A DNA stretch of 64,000 nucleotides from Vreelandella neptunia (GCF_022489065.1 NZ_JAKVTW010000020.1:1-64000), one strand, 5' to 3'; numbered from the stretch's first letter, positions 8,682-17,222 are shown. A program made the numbers and translations. Notes: generated by a model from the sequence alone, not told the origin.

Positions 8682-10075
8682 TATCGATACGGCGTTATCT
8701 ACTCCGCACGCTCGCCATTGTCCTAGTTCTCGCCGGGGGCGTTGCGTTTACCGCAGCCTACTTAATTACCGATCACGAGCTAGAAGAAGTTCTCGATACT
8801 CAGCTCAGTCTGCATAGCCGGATTGTGGCTGGCCAACTTGATCCAGATGCGACCATTGACGACTATGCTCGCCTAGCTTTGCGCATGGGTCTTCCAGAAC
8901 ATCCGGCTCAGCTATATCACGACGGTAACTCAGTCCCCGTGAGTAGTTCTGAATCAGGCCCCAAGCTTTACCACGAGGAAGAGCTTAAATTAGTACTGGG
9001 TTTTTGGAATGCAGATGGCTCACCCAGGCTGTTAGGGGGTAAATGGAACGATGCCGGGCCTTTTCCCGTGCCTTTAGAGGAGGGATTTCGCTGGGAAAGC
9101 TACGATGGTCATCGTTGGCGGGTGTTCAGCATGTTCGATATTGCCAGCGATACCTGGATCAGCATGGGGCTGCGAGGTTCGTTTCATGATGAAGTAGTGG
9201 AGCGCATCACCTGGAATAATTCATTGCCGATGCTTTTTTTGCTGCCACTCCTCCTTTGGCTGATGAGCCGTATTATCCGGCGGGGGATTGCGCCTATCCA
9301 AGCGCTTTCTAGTCAGGTGCAAGGCCGCTCTGCCCGCGACCTGAGTAAAATCGATAATCCGGTTCCTCAAGAACTTAATGGATTACGTCAATCGCTAAAC
9401 GACTTTATCGCCCGGTTGAAAGCCACGTTAGAGCGCGAGCGGCGCTTCACTGCAGATGCGGCCCATGAATTACGCACTCCCTTGGCTGCGTTGAGAATCC
9501 ACCTAGATAATGCGCAGGCAGGGGAAGAGCAATCCTTGCAAAAGGCTTATGTCGGGGTTGAGCGGCTTCAACGGGTGGTAGAACAACTGCTTATTTTGGC
9601 TCGGTTGGATCAAGTGGCCACAACCTCACCTACTACTATCGATCTCTATCCTATTATTGCTGAATTAATGGCAGAACTATGGCCACTCGCTGAAGAGCGA
9701 GATCAGCACTTGAGGCTAACAGGCTTAAACCAGCTGGAGGTTCGCGCCGACGAAGTCGAGGTGGGCATTCTTTTTCGTAACCTCTTGGATAACGCCTTAC
9801 GCTATACCCTGGAAGGTGGTCATGTAGAGGTAGAGTTGTCACTAGAGGAAGGAGCACCTCAACTTATTGTGAGAGACACTGGCCCCGGACTGCCCGAGGC
9901 ACTACTGGATAAAGTTACTGAACGCTTTAGGCGCGCGTCTGGCCAGTGCACTACTGGCAGCGGGTTGGGTTTATCGATTGTTTCTGAGTTGGCTCAGCGC
10001 CAAAATGCACGCCTTAAGCTTAGTAATCGCACGCCCAATGGTTTAGCGGTCAGTGTGACGTGGGAACTAAACTAA
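8678..10075 (+). CDS. sensor histidine kinase (PmrB/QseC-like)
   Basis: This 465-residue membrane kinase has a first helix at about residues 10-30, a periplasmic sensor to about 175, a second helix (MLFLLPLLLWLMS), a HAMP-like linker, a phosphoacceptor H-box (FTADAAHELRTPLAALRIH, near residue 262) and an ATPase domain with N-box (LFRNLLDNALRYT) and glycine-rich loops (DTGPGLP, GSGLGLSIV). It is translationally coupled to the regulator. The ligand is unknown; PmrB-type kinases sense Fe3+, Al3+, mild acid or peptides. Confidence 0.85.
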   Translation: MISIRRYLLRTLAIVLVLAGGVAFTAAYLITDHELEEVLDTQLSLHSRIVAGQLDPDATIDDYARLALRMGLPEHPAQLYHDGNSVPVSSSESGPKLYHEEELKLVLGFWNADGSPRLLGGKWNDAGPFPVPLEEGFRWESYDGHRWRVFSMFDIASDTWISMGLRGSFHDEVVERITWNNSLPMLFLLPLLLWLMSRIIRRGIAPIQALSSQVQGRSARDLSKIDNPVPQELNGLRQSLNDFIARLKATLERERRFTADAAHELRTPLAALRIHLDNAQAGEEQSLQKAYVGVERLQRVVEQLLILARLDQVATTSPTTIDLYPIIAELMAELWPLAEERDQHLRLTGLNQLEVRADEVEVGILFRNLLDNALRYTLEGGHVEVELSLEEGAPQLIVRDTGPGLPEALLDKVTERFRRASGQCTTGSGLGLSIVSELAQRQNARLKLSNRTPNGLAVSVTWELN

Positions 10076-10524
10076 CATCAACATCGTTGATTAGCTTGCT
10101 GTGCTTATCCTCGAATCTAACTGCGTTTCAACTGTTATCTGCACCACAGTATCGCAAGTTTGCTGAATGCGTAGACGGTTAATTTCAGGTGACGCTGGTG
10201 TGACCGAGGCCAGCATGACAATCGCTTTCAATACTGGAGCCAATCGACCCTTGAGAGATAGCCAGTAGTGAGGGCGATCATGCTTTCAGTTTGTTTGATC
10301 TTGGCGGTAGTTAATGGGTAAACCATGAATTCTCTCAATGCTTAGAAAAATGGCTCTATTACAGACCTGCATATCGGACTATACCCGTAGGAAAAGACAA
10401 CCTAAGTCGACACAACACATAGAAATACCCGCGTTACTACAAATAGGGAAGTGCAGTCAAACGAAATCGTGCAGCACACCATAAAGGTTGCTGCCCGATC
10501 GCGTACTTGCAGTCTTGCATGGGT
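10076..10524. other. intergenic, possible minus-strand remnant
   Basis: About 450 bases without an intact gene. On the minus strand the region near 10090-10260 reads as protein-like sequence (LSLKGRLAPVLKAIVMLAS and onward) without a start, which could be the tail of a lost gene. I cannot assign it. It marks the change from the lipid A cluster to the plasmid backbone. Confidence 0.3.
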
Positions 10525-10746
10525 TTAACTCGGTTTCGTGTCGTGGTCATCGAGCGTTTCAGAGGCCGCGGAGAGCGATGCTTCGGCAAAGGCTGCCGCG
10601 CTCTCGCCGACTTCCTCGGGGCTTAATTTACCCCCTCCCTCACCAAGCAGAATGGCGTGCATGGCGGCCATCGTAAAGGCTTCCAGTCTCGTCATGTCCA
10701 AAGCAGACTTATCGAACCGCGATGTATTGAGATTATCGTCAGCCAT
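10525..10746 (-). CDS. small hypothetical plasmid protein
   Basis: This encodes 73 residues beginning MADDNLNTSRFDKSALD. I chose ATG 10746 because GGAGGG stands just upstream, rather than the longer frame to 10833 that would overlap the lipoprotein gene. The protein is acidic and helical with an Ala-rich C-terminal half (GESAAAFAEASLSAASETL). It follows the lipoprotein gene after 50 nt on the same strand and is probably cotranscribed with it. No family recognised. Confidence 0.6.
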   Translation of the reverse strand: MADDNLNTSRFDKSALDMTRLEAFTMAAMHAILLGEGGGKLSPEEVGESAAAFAEASLSAASETLDDHDTKPS

Positions 10747-10796
10747 TTTGCCCTCCAAAAGCTGAGCGGCCACTAATAGAGTGGCCGCTGATCGAA

Positions 10797-11297
10797 TCAG
10801 ATTCGTTCCCAGTCGCCACCAGCATTCTGGCAAGTCGTGACATTCTGATCATTGTCCTCGGGGCCACCAGTGACAGTGATGTGGTAATCAATGCAAGTAC
10901 GGCCTTCACCATCGACATAAGTATCGCTCTTGACGATGTTCTGTTTCATGTTGGCAACGTCCTCGAACCCGACTTCGGATTCGCCCTGCAATGCGGTGAA
11001 AGCGCTTCGCATCCCCTTGTCAGCCAGACCTAGCGCGCCAGCGCCAACAGCACCGTAGGCGGCACCGCTCATACCTGCTTTTCCGCCATTAACCAAACCC
11101 TGAACGCCCTGCATGTGACTGGCCGAGTCTGCTCCTGCTGCGCTGACGCTATTGTTGTTGCGACTTCCTAGCACATCAGTGATCGCGCTGACGGCTGAGT
11201 TCTGCAACATGCCAGACCCTTGCGGGGCAGCACAACCAGCAGCCAACAGCAGCATTGATGTGGCAGCCAGACCCATGAGAGTACGCTTGATAGTCAT
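10797..11297 (-). CDS. putative lipoprotein
   Basis: The 166-residue product starts MTIKRTLMGLAATSMLLLAAGCAA, a signal peptide with a lipobox (LAAGC), so Cys22 should be lipidated and the protein held in the envelope. The middle is Gly/Ala-rich; the C-terminal part has two Cys residues (TCIDYHI, TTCQNAGGDW) that could pair. No family recognised. Its position beside the transfer genes and divergent from another small operon suggests an envelope role in conjugation, but that is inference. Confidence 0.7.
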   Translation of the reverse strand: MTIKRTLMGLAATSMLLLAAGCAAPQGSGMLQNSAVSAITDVLGSRNNNSVSAAGADSASHMQGVQGLVNGGKAGMSGAAYGAVGAGALGLADKGMRSAFTALQGESEVGFEDVANMKQNIVKSDTYVDGEGRTCIDYHITVTGGPEDNDQNVTTCQNAGGDWERI

Positions 11298-11558
11298 TTT
11301 GATCCCCTTTTAATCCGTTGTTTTGATGGTTTCAGGCAAAGCTACTTATAGATAAATAATTTATACCATACGACGTTTTATATTTAAAACTCTGCGAAGC
11401 ATTTCCAGACAAAGTATTCTCTGAACAATCCCGAACCATCGCAAAAACAGCGCCGTAAATCAGTAATAACGGCAATTAGTAATGGCGAGGCATCAGTATA
11501 AATTGTCATATATATTCATAGATAAAAACTGTCGTCTAGTATAATTAAGGTTGGTATT
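11298..11558. promoter_or_regulatory. AT-rich divergent promoter region
   Basis: This region separates the leftward lipoprotein gene from a rightward operon. A TATAAT lies at about 11538 before the rightward genes, and a TATAAA-like -10 reads leftward near 11365. The word ATAGATAAA occurs near both ends (about 11348 and 11518), a possible shared operator. No -35 is convincing. Confidence 0.4.
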
Positions 11559-11780
11559 ATGGATTCAGATGCTCTTATTGCGAACGCGCACGACGAGCTT
11601 TCCCTACTCTCACGACTTGTCGTAGATAGGGCGGCCCTGCGCGAAACCAACGAAACACTGACGCTGATCATTGATGAGGAGGGGGCGCGGTTACTGACGA
11701 TGGACCGGGTGCGCCAAGAAATTGAGTGTGCTGTAAAGAAAGTGTGTGGGCTGGAGGTTGCCTATGAGCGGGCCGCGTAA
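11559..11780 (+). CDS. small hypothetical protein
   Basis: This 73-residue acidic, helical protein (MDSDALIANAHDELSLLSRL) has a probable coiled-coil character and no membrane segment. It overlaps the next gene by 17 nt, so the two are likely translated together. Not recognised. Confidence 0.55.
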   Translation: MDSDALIANAHDELSLLSRLVVDRAALRETNETLTLIIDEEGARLLTMDRVRQEIECAVKKVCGLEVAYERAA

Positions 11781-12084
11781 TTCCCGCCAGGCGAGACAGC
11801 TTGTTAGGCGTCTTGAACGCGACTGTGACCTGGATTGGCCAGGTGGCGCTGACAACGCGGCTCTTTTTCATGACCGCTCAGCCAGTCGGTGGGAACTCCA
11901 CACACTCGAAGGCCCTTCGTTACCTGTCATCTCTGGCCCTACCCCTCTAACCCACCTGCTTCGAGATGGGTTCGTCCTGATCCGCTGGCCGGATGGCAGC
12001 ATCGAGCTTTTCCACGTTGAAACGGCAGAATCACAATTGAGCCACCGACTGCAAGAAGCGGAGGTGGCAGCAGCCGGGAGATGA
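11764..12084 (+). CDS. hypothetical plasmid protein
   Basis: Starting at ATG 11764 (MSGPRNSRQARQLVRRLERD) the product has 106 residues: a basic N-terminal helix followed by a mixed region with SGPTPLTHLLRDGFVLIRWPDGSIEL, which looks like a small beta domain. It ends in ATGA, overlapping the next gene by 4 nt. Function unknown; the operon context is a plasmid maintenance or transfer accessory region. Confidence 0.6.
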   Translation: MSGPRNSRQARQLVRRLERDCDLDWPGGADNAALFHDRSASRWELHTLEGPSLPVISGPTPLTHLLRDGFVLIRWPDGSIELFHVETAESQLSHRLQEAEVAAAGR

Positions 12085-12572
12085 AACCCATGATAAGCAA
12101 GACCACCTTCCGAGTCAGTCACCGCGCCCTGCTGGGACACTGGTTGCTCGTACCCTTGGGGGCAGCATTGCACTTTGCTCCTCATGCCCCCTTTACCCTC
12201 GCTGGGGCAAACGCTCCAGAGACTCTGACGAACATCCTTTCCTGGGCAGGGATGGGGTTGGCCGCCTGGGGGCTGCTGAACGTCGCCTATCAGCGCCTTG
12301 CTCACGAGTACGTCATAGGCCCCGATCGCGTGATAGAGCGGCACGGCATTATTGCCAGGCGTGTTACACCCCTATTTATTCATCACATTCGTTCGACCGA
12401 AGTGAACCAGACGATCTTGGGTCGATTGCTAGGATATGGGACGGTGGAAATGTCGGCGGCAGGCACTGGCACAAGCGAAGCTCGATTTGAGCGCGTGGCC
12501 AACCCGTTGAAGGTCATGGCTTCAATCAACAGTCACTTTCAAAGCCTTGCGGCTGGCACTGGGCAGGAGTAG
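12081..12572 (+). CDS. PH-domain (bPH2-like) membrane protein
   Basis: This encodes 163 residues with two hydrophobic segments (about 17-35 and 47-70), then a domain with YVIGPDRVIERHGIIARRVTPLFIHHIRSTEVNQ and a TGTSEARFERVANP tail, the usual layout of YdbS/bPH_2 proteins in which VIERHGII.R precedes IR..EV.Q. Family role is poorly defined. It is third in the small operon and coupled by a 4-nt overlap. GTG or ATG starts nearby are possible. Confidence 0.65.
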   Translation: MKPMISKTTFRVSHRALLGHWLLVPLGAALHFAPHAPFTLAGANAPETLTNILSWAGMGLAAWGLLNVAYQRLAHEYVIGPDRVIERHGIIARRVTPLFIHHIRSTEVNQTILGRLLGYGTVEMSAAGTGTSEARFERVANPLKVMASINSHFQSLAAGTGQE

Positions 12573-12579
12573 TTAGATC

Positions 12580-12948
12580 ATGGACTCACAAATTTCCGCA
12601 CTTGCTGATGTGCTTATCCCGGGCCAGAGCATTGTGTCGACCGATTGCCATCAGTCGCAGAAGCTGCTGCCCCACCGCCAGTTACTCACGCAAGTATTTT
12701 TGAAAGCGATTGATGACCTAAAGAGCAACAACCTCAAGCACCAGTTCTCTGCGGCTGAGTTTCTGGCTGGCCCTGTCGCTGAGGAGTATGTCGGCCATCT
12801 CGGGCTTCCTGAGTGGACACCCAAGCTGGCACTACTGATCCATGCTCAATGCGAGCTTCGTACTTGCCTTGAGATACCCGAGCAGTTGGAGGCTACCCTT
12901 AGCCAGTATGCACCGCCCGAAGCAGGCGAGCGCCGCCCCTCTTTGTGA
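12580..12948 (+). CDS. hypothetical protein
   Basis: A 122-residue protein (MDSQISALADVLIPGQSIVS) that follows the PH-domain gene after 7 nt and closes the operon. Mixed helix, no motif or membrane segment that I recognise. About 95 bases separate its stop from the convergent KorA-like gene. Confidence 0.55.
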   Translation: MDSQISALADVLIPGQSIVSTDCHQSQKLLPHRQLLTQVFLKAIDDLKSNNLKHQFSAAEFLAGPVAEEYVGHLGLPEWTPKLALLIHAQCELRTCLEIPEQLEATLSQYAPPEAGERRPSL

Positions 12949-13043
12949 TTTGCTGGGCCTAAATAGACCCTTCATCCAGGATGTGATGCAGCGGGTTGGC
13001 TCGCCAGCCCGCTTCTTCTGTCAATATTCCCCGCCTTAACCTG

Positions 13044-13361
13044 CTACGGCTCTCCTTTCTCAACGTCGCTGCTGGTTAGTCTTGCCCCTCCTTGACTCGC
13101 TAGCCATTCATCCAGCGCCAGCAGCTTGTCCTTGGGCAATCTCACCTCGACTGCCACGAACACCCGATCTACTTCCGCCTGTATTCGCTTTGCTGCCTGA
13201 GAAACAGCAGCTCTGGACACGCCATGCTTATTGGCTGCTTTAGCGTATGTATCGCACACCTTCATAATCACATCTGAAGCTGCATCACATGCACGCCCCT
13301 TCATTCTAAGCCTTGCCAGCGCCGCGTATAGCTGTTGAGTGCTGATGTAATCTGTGGACAT
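13044..13361 (-). CDS. TrfB/KorA-like transcriptional repressor
   Basis: From ATG 13361, preceded by GGGGATACC, the product has 105 residues. Residues about 10-70 contain a helix-turn-helix, AKAANKHGVSRAAVSQAAKR, matching the TrfB/KorA pattern in which a GLTRGAVSQAVHR-like recognition helix follows. Family knowledge: KorA represses plasmid replication, partition and transfer promoters together with KorB. A KorB-like ParB is encoded at 61648. An inverted repeat GTAAACA/TGTTTAC lies just upstream, a candidate own operator. Confidence 0.7.
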   Translation of the reverse strand: MSTDYISTQQLYAALARLRMKGRACDAASDVIMKVCDTYAKAANKHGVSRAAVSQAAKRIQAEVDRVFVAVEVRLPKDKLLALDEWLASQGGARLTSSDVEKGEP

Positions 13362-13404
13362 GGTATCCCCTGAAAAGTGTGCATTGAACACATTTTTACT
13401 TGCC

Positions 13405-13435
13405 GTAAACAGTAATGCTGCATTAAAGTGTTTAC
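13405..13435. promoter_or_regulatory. inverted repeat operator candidate
   Basis: GTAAACA (13405-13411) and TGTTTAC (13429-13435) form a 7-bp dyad with a 17-nt spacer between the KorA-like gene and the DUF4942 gene. The position suits autoregulation and control of the divergent gene. Binding by the KorA-like protein is inferred. Confidence 0.45.
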
Positions 13436-13530
13436 ATCATAACGAAGGCAGCCGGTCGGCGTCACCTACGCAGGAAGCCAGGCACCTCGGAAGCTCGCTT
13501 GTAATAGATCACTAAATAGGGAACGGGACC

Positions 13531-15189
13531 ATGATTCACGGAGCCATTGATAGCTATGACAGCACAGAATATCTTGGAGATATGGGGGAGTTCTTCGCCC
13601 CGGCCTCGACAGATATGGTCGATGGGCTGGTGGGGCGCTACAACGCAATGCGTAGGCGTGTGGAAGAAGTGGCGGCACTGTTTGATGGTGATCGTAAAGG
13701 TGTCGTCAACTACTTCATCCAGGGCAATCGCAAGCACGACAACACACGTTACTCATCACTGTCCACAGAGAATATTTTTATTGAAGAAGGCGCGATCGCA
13801 GCGCTGAACGCTGAATATTGGGACCGGGCCTTGAAGATGACCGATGTTCTCGACTTCATGCCTCAGACTCGCCGTAGCGAGTGGTGGGAGCAGATTAACG
13901 AGATGAAAACCCCTGACTTCACTGAGGAAACCGTAAGGGCAACCCTGACCGAGCTGCTAATGATGCGCGGCACCTTCCTAGCTGAGCGTGTCGACGGTAT
14001 ATTCCGTGCCCTAAGCCGTGAGCATGTTACCAATCGGCCTGAAGGTTTCTACAAACGGATGATCCTCAATTATGTCGTCACTTCCTATGAGACGGTGAAT
14101 CATGATCAGGCAGGCCATATCAATGACCTTCGCTCAGTCATTGCTAAATTTATGGGCCGGGATGAACCAAACTGGCAGGCCACTAGCCGATTGATTGATA
14201 TTGCACGGCGCACCCCAGGCAAGCGGTTTATGGTTGATGGTGGCGCTCTGTACCTGAAGGTCTTTAAAAAAGGCACGGCGCATTTTGAGGTACACCCCGA
14301 AATCGCTTTTCGCCTAAACCAAGTGCTGGCGCATTTACACCCGACAGCAATTCCTTCCCAGTTCCGCACCCCGCCTAAGCGCAAGCCTAAAGACTTTGTG
14401 CTAATGGATCGCCCACTTCAATTTGCGGTCATCAATTTACTCGGTTCCATGCGCAGCGTCCCTACCCGCTGCCCTAGCCACCTTCGACATCTCGAAACAC
14501 GGTCGCCGAAGACAGAAAACCCTTGGGCGATTGAGTTCGATTATGGAGTGAAGGATAAGGTAGCGTTGGCTGAGGCTGAGCAGGTGCTCAAGGCCATCGG
14601 TGGGGTTAAGGTATTCAGTGATAACGGCGCAGTGTCGTGGTTCGAGTTCGACTACCACACCAAGCCGATTTTGGATGAGATTGTTGCCAGTGGTTGCATC
14701 CCTGACCATAAGAGCCACCAGTATTACCCTACCCCGGAGCGCTTGGCGTATGAGGTCGTAGAATTGGCCGAGATCAACGACCAGGATACGGTGCTGGAGC
14801 CAAGTGCTGGCCAGGGCCATATTGCTGATATGCTTCCCAAAGATCGGACTACCTGTGTCGAGCTGGCACCGCTGCATTGCAAGGTGCTAGCGGCGAAGGG
14901 GTTTCGCTGCCATCAAGCCGACTTTCTGGAGTGGGCAAATACGGCCAGAAGCTACACCAAAATAGTCATGAACCCTCCGTACAGCAAAGGTCGAGCCCTG
15001 CATCATCTTGAAGCCGCAGCGAGTTGTCTAGCTCCTGGCGGGCGCCTTGTGGCTATCCTCCCCGGCAGCATGCTCGACAAGGATCTACTGCCGGGCTGGG
15101 AGGTGGAATGGACTGCTAGCTATCAGGGTGAGTTCGCTGGGACTGGCGTAAACGTGACTATCCTGGTGGCTGATAAGCCCGCCCAGTAA
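13531..15189 (+). CDS. DUF4942 / N6-adenine methyltransferase-like protein
   Basis: This 552-residue fusion has an N-terminal DUF4942-type region (about residues 25-260, with the basic pocket sequence GKRFMVDGGALYLKVFKKGTAH) and a C-terminal Rossmann methyltransferase. The latter shows SAM motif I LEPSAGQGHIAD (about residue 428) and catalytic motif IV MNPPYSKGRALHH (about 483), the DPPY/NPPY form of N6-adenine methylases. It is probably a plasmid-borne orphan DNA methyltransferase, perhaps for evading host restriction; no nuclease gene is adjacent. The start at 13531 has GGGAACGGGACC upstream. Confidence 0.75.
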   Translation: MIHGAIDSYDSTEYLGDMGEFFAPASTDMVDGLVGRYNAMRRRVEEVAALFDGDRKGVVNYFIQGNRKHDNTRYSSLSTENIFIEEGAIAALNAEYWDRALKMTDVLDFMPQTRRSEWWEQINEMKTPDFTEETVRATLTELLMMRGTFLAERVDGIFRALSREHVTNRPEGFYKRMILNYVVTSYETVNHDQAGHINDLRSVIAKFMGRDEPNWQATSRLIDIARRTPGKRFMVDGGALYLKVFKKGTAHFEVHPEIAFRLNQVLAHLHPTAIPSQFRTPPKRKPKDFVLMDRPLQFAVINLLGSMRSVPTRCPSHLRHLETRSPKTENPWAIEFDYGVKDKVALAEAEQVLKAIGGVKVFSDNGAVSWFEFDYHTKPILDEIVASGCIPDHKSHQYYPTPERLAYEVVELAEINDQDTVLEPSAGQGHIADMLPKDRTTCVELAPLHCKVLAAKGFRCHQADFLEWANTARSYTKIVMNPPYSKGRALHHLEAAASCLAPGGRLVAILPGSMLDKDLLPGWEVEWTASYQGEFAGTGVNVTILVADKPAQ

Positions 15190-15273
15190 GAAGTAAGCTA
15201 GCGCGGTCGATGCGATCGCGCCAGCTTTAGCATTTGGGTTAGCATTCCGAAAACACATCCTAACGGAAAGGTA

Positions 15274-15492
15274 ATGGATCAAGGGTGCTACGAGGCTTAC
15301 CTCCTGTCTCATGAAATACACAAAACGCTGGGCAACTATCAGCCCTCTCCTTATCGTCCTTGGTCGCCTGAGGATATGGCGTGGCTCGCTGGTGTTGATG
15401 ATGCCTCTGGAGAGTATTTGAAAGCCGATAATGAGCAAAGCAGCGCCTCCCCCTCTCCTCAATCTCAAGAAACCCAGCTCTCCCTGTTCTAA
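15274..15492 (+). CDS. small protein with C-terminal clamp-binding-like motif
   Basis: The 72-residue product starts at ATG 15274 after GGAAAGGTA. Its N-terminal half is compact (YEAYLLSHEIHKTLGNYQ), the rest is Ser/Gln/Pro-rich and probably disordered, and it ends exactly in QLSLF. QL(S/D)LF is the canonical peptide that binds the DNA polymerase sliding clamp. I infer a clamp-interacting plasmid protein. It follows the methyltransferase gene and precedes the leader of the transfer operon. Confidence 0.6.
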   Translation: MDQGCYEAYLLSHEIHKTLGNYQPSPYRPWSPEDMAWLAGVDDASGEYLKADNEQSSASPSPQSQETQLSLF

Positions 15493-15585
15493 GCCTCCCT
15501 CGATAGTCGTTTTCTTCTCCCTCTAAGCCTTGGCATGCGCCAGCAAAGCGACTCGCGCAAAAAAATCTCTACTTCCCCCGGTTAA

Positions 15586-15664
15586 GTGTCAGTGGCTGCC
15601 CTATCTACCTGCGAGGCCCAATAAGGGCACCTATGAGAGAGCACCGCTGGGAGGCGGAATTGAG
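15586..15664 (+). promoter_or_regulatory. degenerate copy of the repeated leader element, before the transfer operon
   Basis: GTGTCAGTGGCTGCCCTATC, then exactly 7 nt, then GAGG, a GCCC-AATAA-GGGC hairpin and CCTATGAGAGAG. This has the order and spacing of the leaders found before the cassette genes (best match the ssb leader at 56282), with a different but still complementary stem. It ends just before the first gene of the transfer operon. Confidence 0.55.
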
Positions 15665-15973
15665 ATGATGGCGATGCGAGGCAGCACGCTTATTGGCGTG
15701 GCCATATTAGTTTGGGTCGCATGGATTGTCCTGGCGACCGATTCAGAAGCTCGAATTGAGCGAACCTGTCAGCCCGTTCTTTGGTTTGGCAATGTGGCAA
15801 CTTCACTGACGCAGCTAACCTTTCCTAAGCAACAGGAATCGGTGCATGAGGCGTTTGAATCAGCTGACTATGCTTGTCGCTTTACCGTGTGGCGCTTGCT
15901 GCACGAAGACGCCTGGATCGAAAGCCACCAAGGTAACGAATCTAGTGATCAGTCGGGGGAGAGCGACCAATGA
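15665..15973 (+). CDS. small membrane protein of the transfer operon
   Basis: I start this at ATG 15665 (MMAMRGSTLIGVAILVWVAW) after GGGAGGCGGAATTGAG, not at the upstream in-frame codon at 15530, which would run through the leader element. The 102-residue product has one N-terminal membrane helix (about 6-25) and a periplasmic part with two Cys residues (ERTCQP, DYACRF). The TGA overlaps the next ATG. No family recognised; context suggests a mating-pair-formation accessory. Confidence 0.6.
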   Translation: MMAMRGSTLIGVAILVWVAWIVLATDSEARIERTCQPVLWFGNVATSLTQLTFPKQQESVHEAFESADYACRFTVWRLLHEDAWIESHQGNESSDQSGESDQ

Positions 15974-16578
15974 TTTCCCCTACCCGCCTGCTACACCCCA
16001 TCCGTAGAATTCTCGGTGTCACCGTGGCCACCTTGGGGCTCGCTGCTGGCGCTCATGCCGGAAATGATCAGCCTCTGGCGCTGGTTGAGTTTGCCAGCTT
16101 CGATTGCCCGCACTGCCAGGCCATGGACAAACACCACTCTTCTATTCAGGCAGCCGTCGAAGCGGCGGGCCTGGAGTACCGCTATGCTCCCCTGCCTTCC
16201 CATACCGGCCTTGAACGAGCATGGCGCGAACGCGCTTATTACGCATCTCGTTCTATTCCAGGGGTCGCCAATGACGTTCGCAAAGCCTTTCTCACGGCTG
16301 GCGAAACCGGGGTTCCCCTCAAGGACTATGACGATGTGCTGGCGCACCTCCAATTGCATGTTCCCCAAGTTCGGTGGAACGAGTTTGCGGACGACCATAT
16401 CAGCGATCCCAGCTCTGTCGAGGCGATTGAGCGAGCAGCGAGGCTTGCTGGTCGGGCAGGTCTTCGTGAGTACCCTGCCTTTGTCGCTGTGTCTCGTTCT
16501 GAAGTGAAGCTATTGAGCCTGTCGGGAGACGTTGCCGAGAGGGCCGAGGCGGTAATCAAGTACCTGGAGAACCTTTGA
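15970..16578 (+). CDS. periplasmic DsbA/DsbC-like thioredoxin-fold protein
   Basis: This 202-residue protein has a signal peptide (cleavage likely after AGAHA near 30) and a thioredoxin-fold redox site FDCPHCQAMDKHH, a CPHC motif as in DsbA, near residue 45. YPAFVAVS near 173 is the cis-Pro region. It should form or shuffle disulfides in transfer proteins such as TraV and pilus components. It sits second in the operon, 4-nt coupled on both sides. Confidence 0.75.
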   Translation: MISPTRLLHPIRRILGVTVATLGLAAGAHAGNDQPLALVEFASFDCPHCQAMDKHHSSIQAAVEAAGLEYRYAPLPSHTGLERAWRERAYYASRSIPGVANDVRKAFLTAGETGVPLKDYDDVLAHLQLHVPQVRWNEFADDHISDPSSVEAIERAARLAGRAGLREYPAFVAVSRSEVKLLSLSGDVAERAEAVIKYLENL

Positions 16579-17222
16579 TGACACTGCGAAACCCTGTGCT
16601 TGCTGTCGCGCTGACAGCTGTTCTCGCTGGCTGTGCAGCACATCCTCCGGCTCTGGAGCACGCACGCACGTCAACGCTACCTGAATCGTATAACACGATG
16701 ACCAGTCGGCATGTGGTGATCCCTGCCTATACGCTTCAAGGGGTCAACGCGACCCGTACCACCAACTGGTACTACGGGGCTGGCCAGGGGCTTGATCGCT
16801 ACGCTTACGGCGGCACCGTTTACGACGAGGCCTATTGGCAGCAGCGCCATGCCTCAATGCTGGATGACTACAAGGACGCCATGGAGTCTGTGCCTCTGGC
16901 GCGCTTCCATTTCGAGTTCGACTCAACAACGCTGACGCCTACCTCTCAGCGTGAAATGGCTTCCTTCCTGGAAGGAGAAGACCTGGCTGGCCGTGTGCTC
17001 ATTGTTGGGTACACCGACCATATCGGCCCTGAGTCCTACAACATTTCACTCTCACAGCGCCGCGCTGATGCGATCGCGGGACAGCTCCATTTGGCTTGGC
17101 CAAAGGCCCGGTTCCTGACGGAAGGGCATGGCATCTATCCCAAGTTGGTTGACGGCACGACTGATGAAGCGCGGGCGGCAAACCGTCGCGCCGAGATTTT
17201 TTACCTGGAGGCAGACCAATGA
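16575..17222 (+). CDS. OmpA-family lipoprotein
   Basis: This 215-residue product has a lipobox (VLAGCAAH) giving lipidated Cys at about 19, and a C-terminal OmpA peptidoglycan-binding domain: FHFEFDSTTLTPTSQREM, VGYTDHIGPESYNISLSQRRADAI, and ANRRAEIFYLE. Family knowledge: such domains bind diaminopimelate in peptidoglycan. It probably anchors the mating apparatus to the cell wall. Overlaps the preceding and following genes by 4 nt. Confidence 0.85.
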   Translation: MMTLRNPVLAVALTAVLAGCAAHPPALEHARTSTLPESYNTMTSRHVVIPAYTLQGVNATRTTNWYYGAGQGLDRYAYGGTVYDEAYWQQRHASMLDDYKDAMESVPLARFHFEFDSTTLTPTSQREMASFLEGEDLAGRVLIVGYTDHIGPESYNISLSQRRADAIAGQLHLAWPKARFLTEGHGIYPKLVDGTTDEARAANRRAEIFYLEADQ

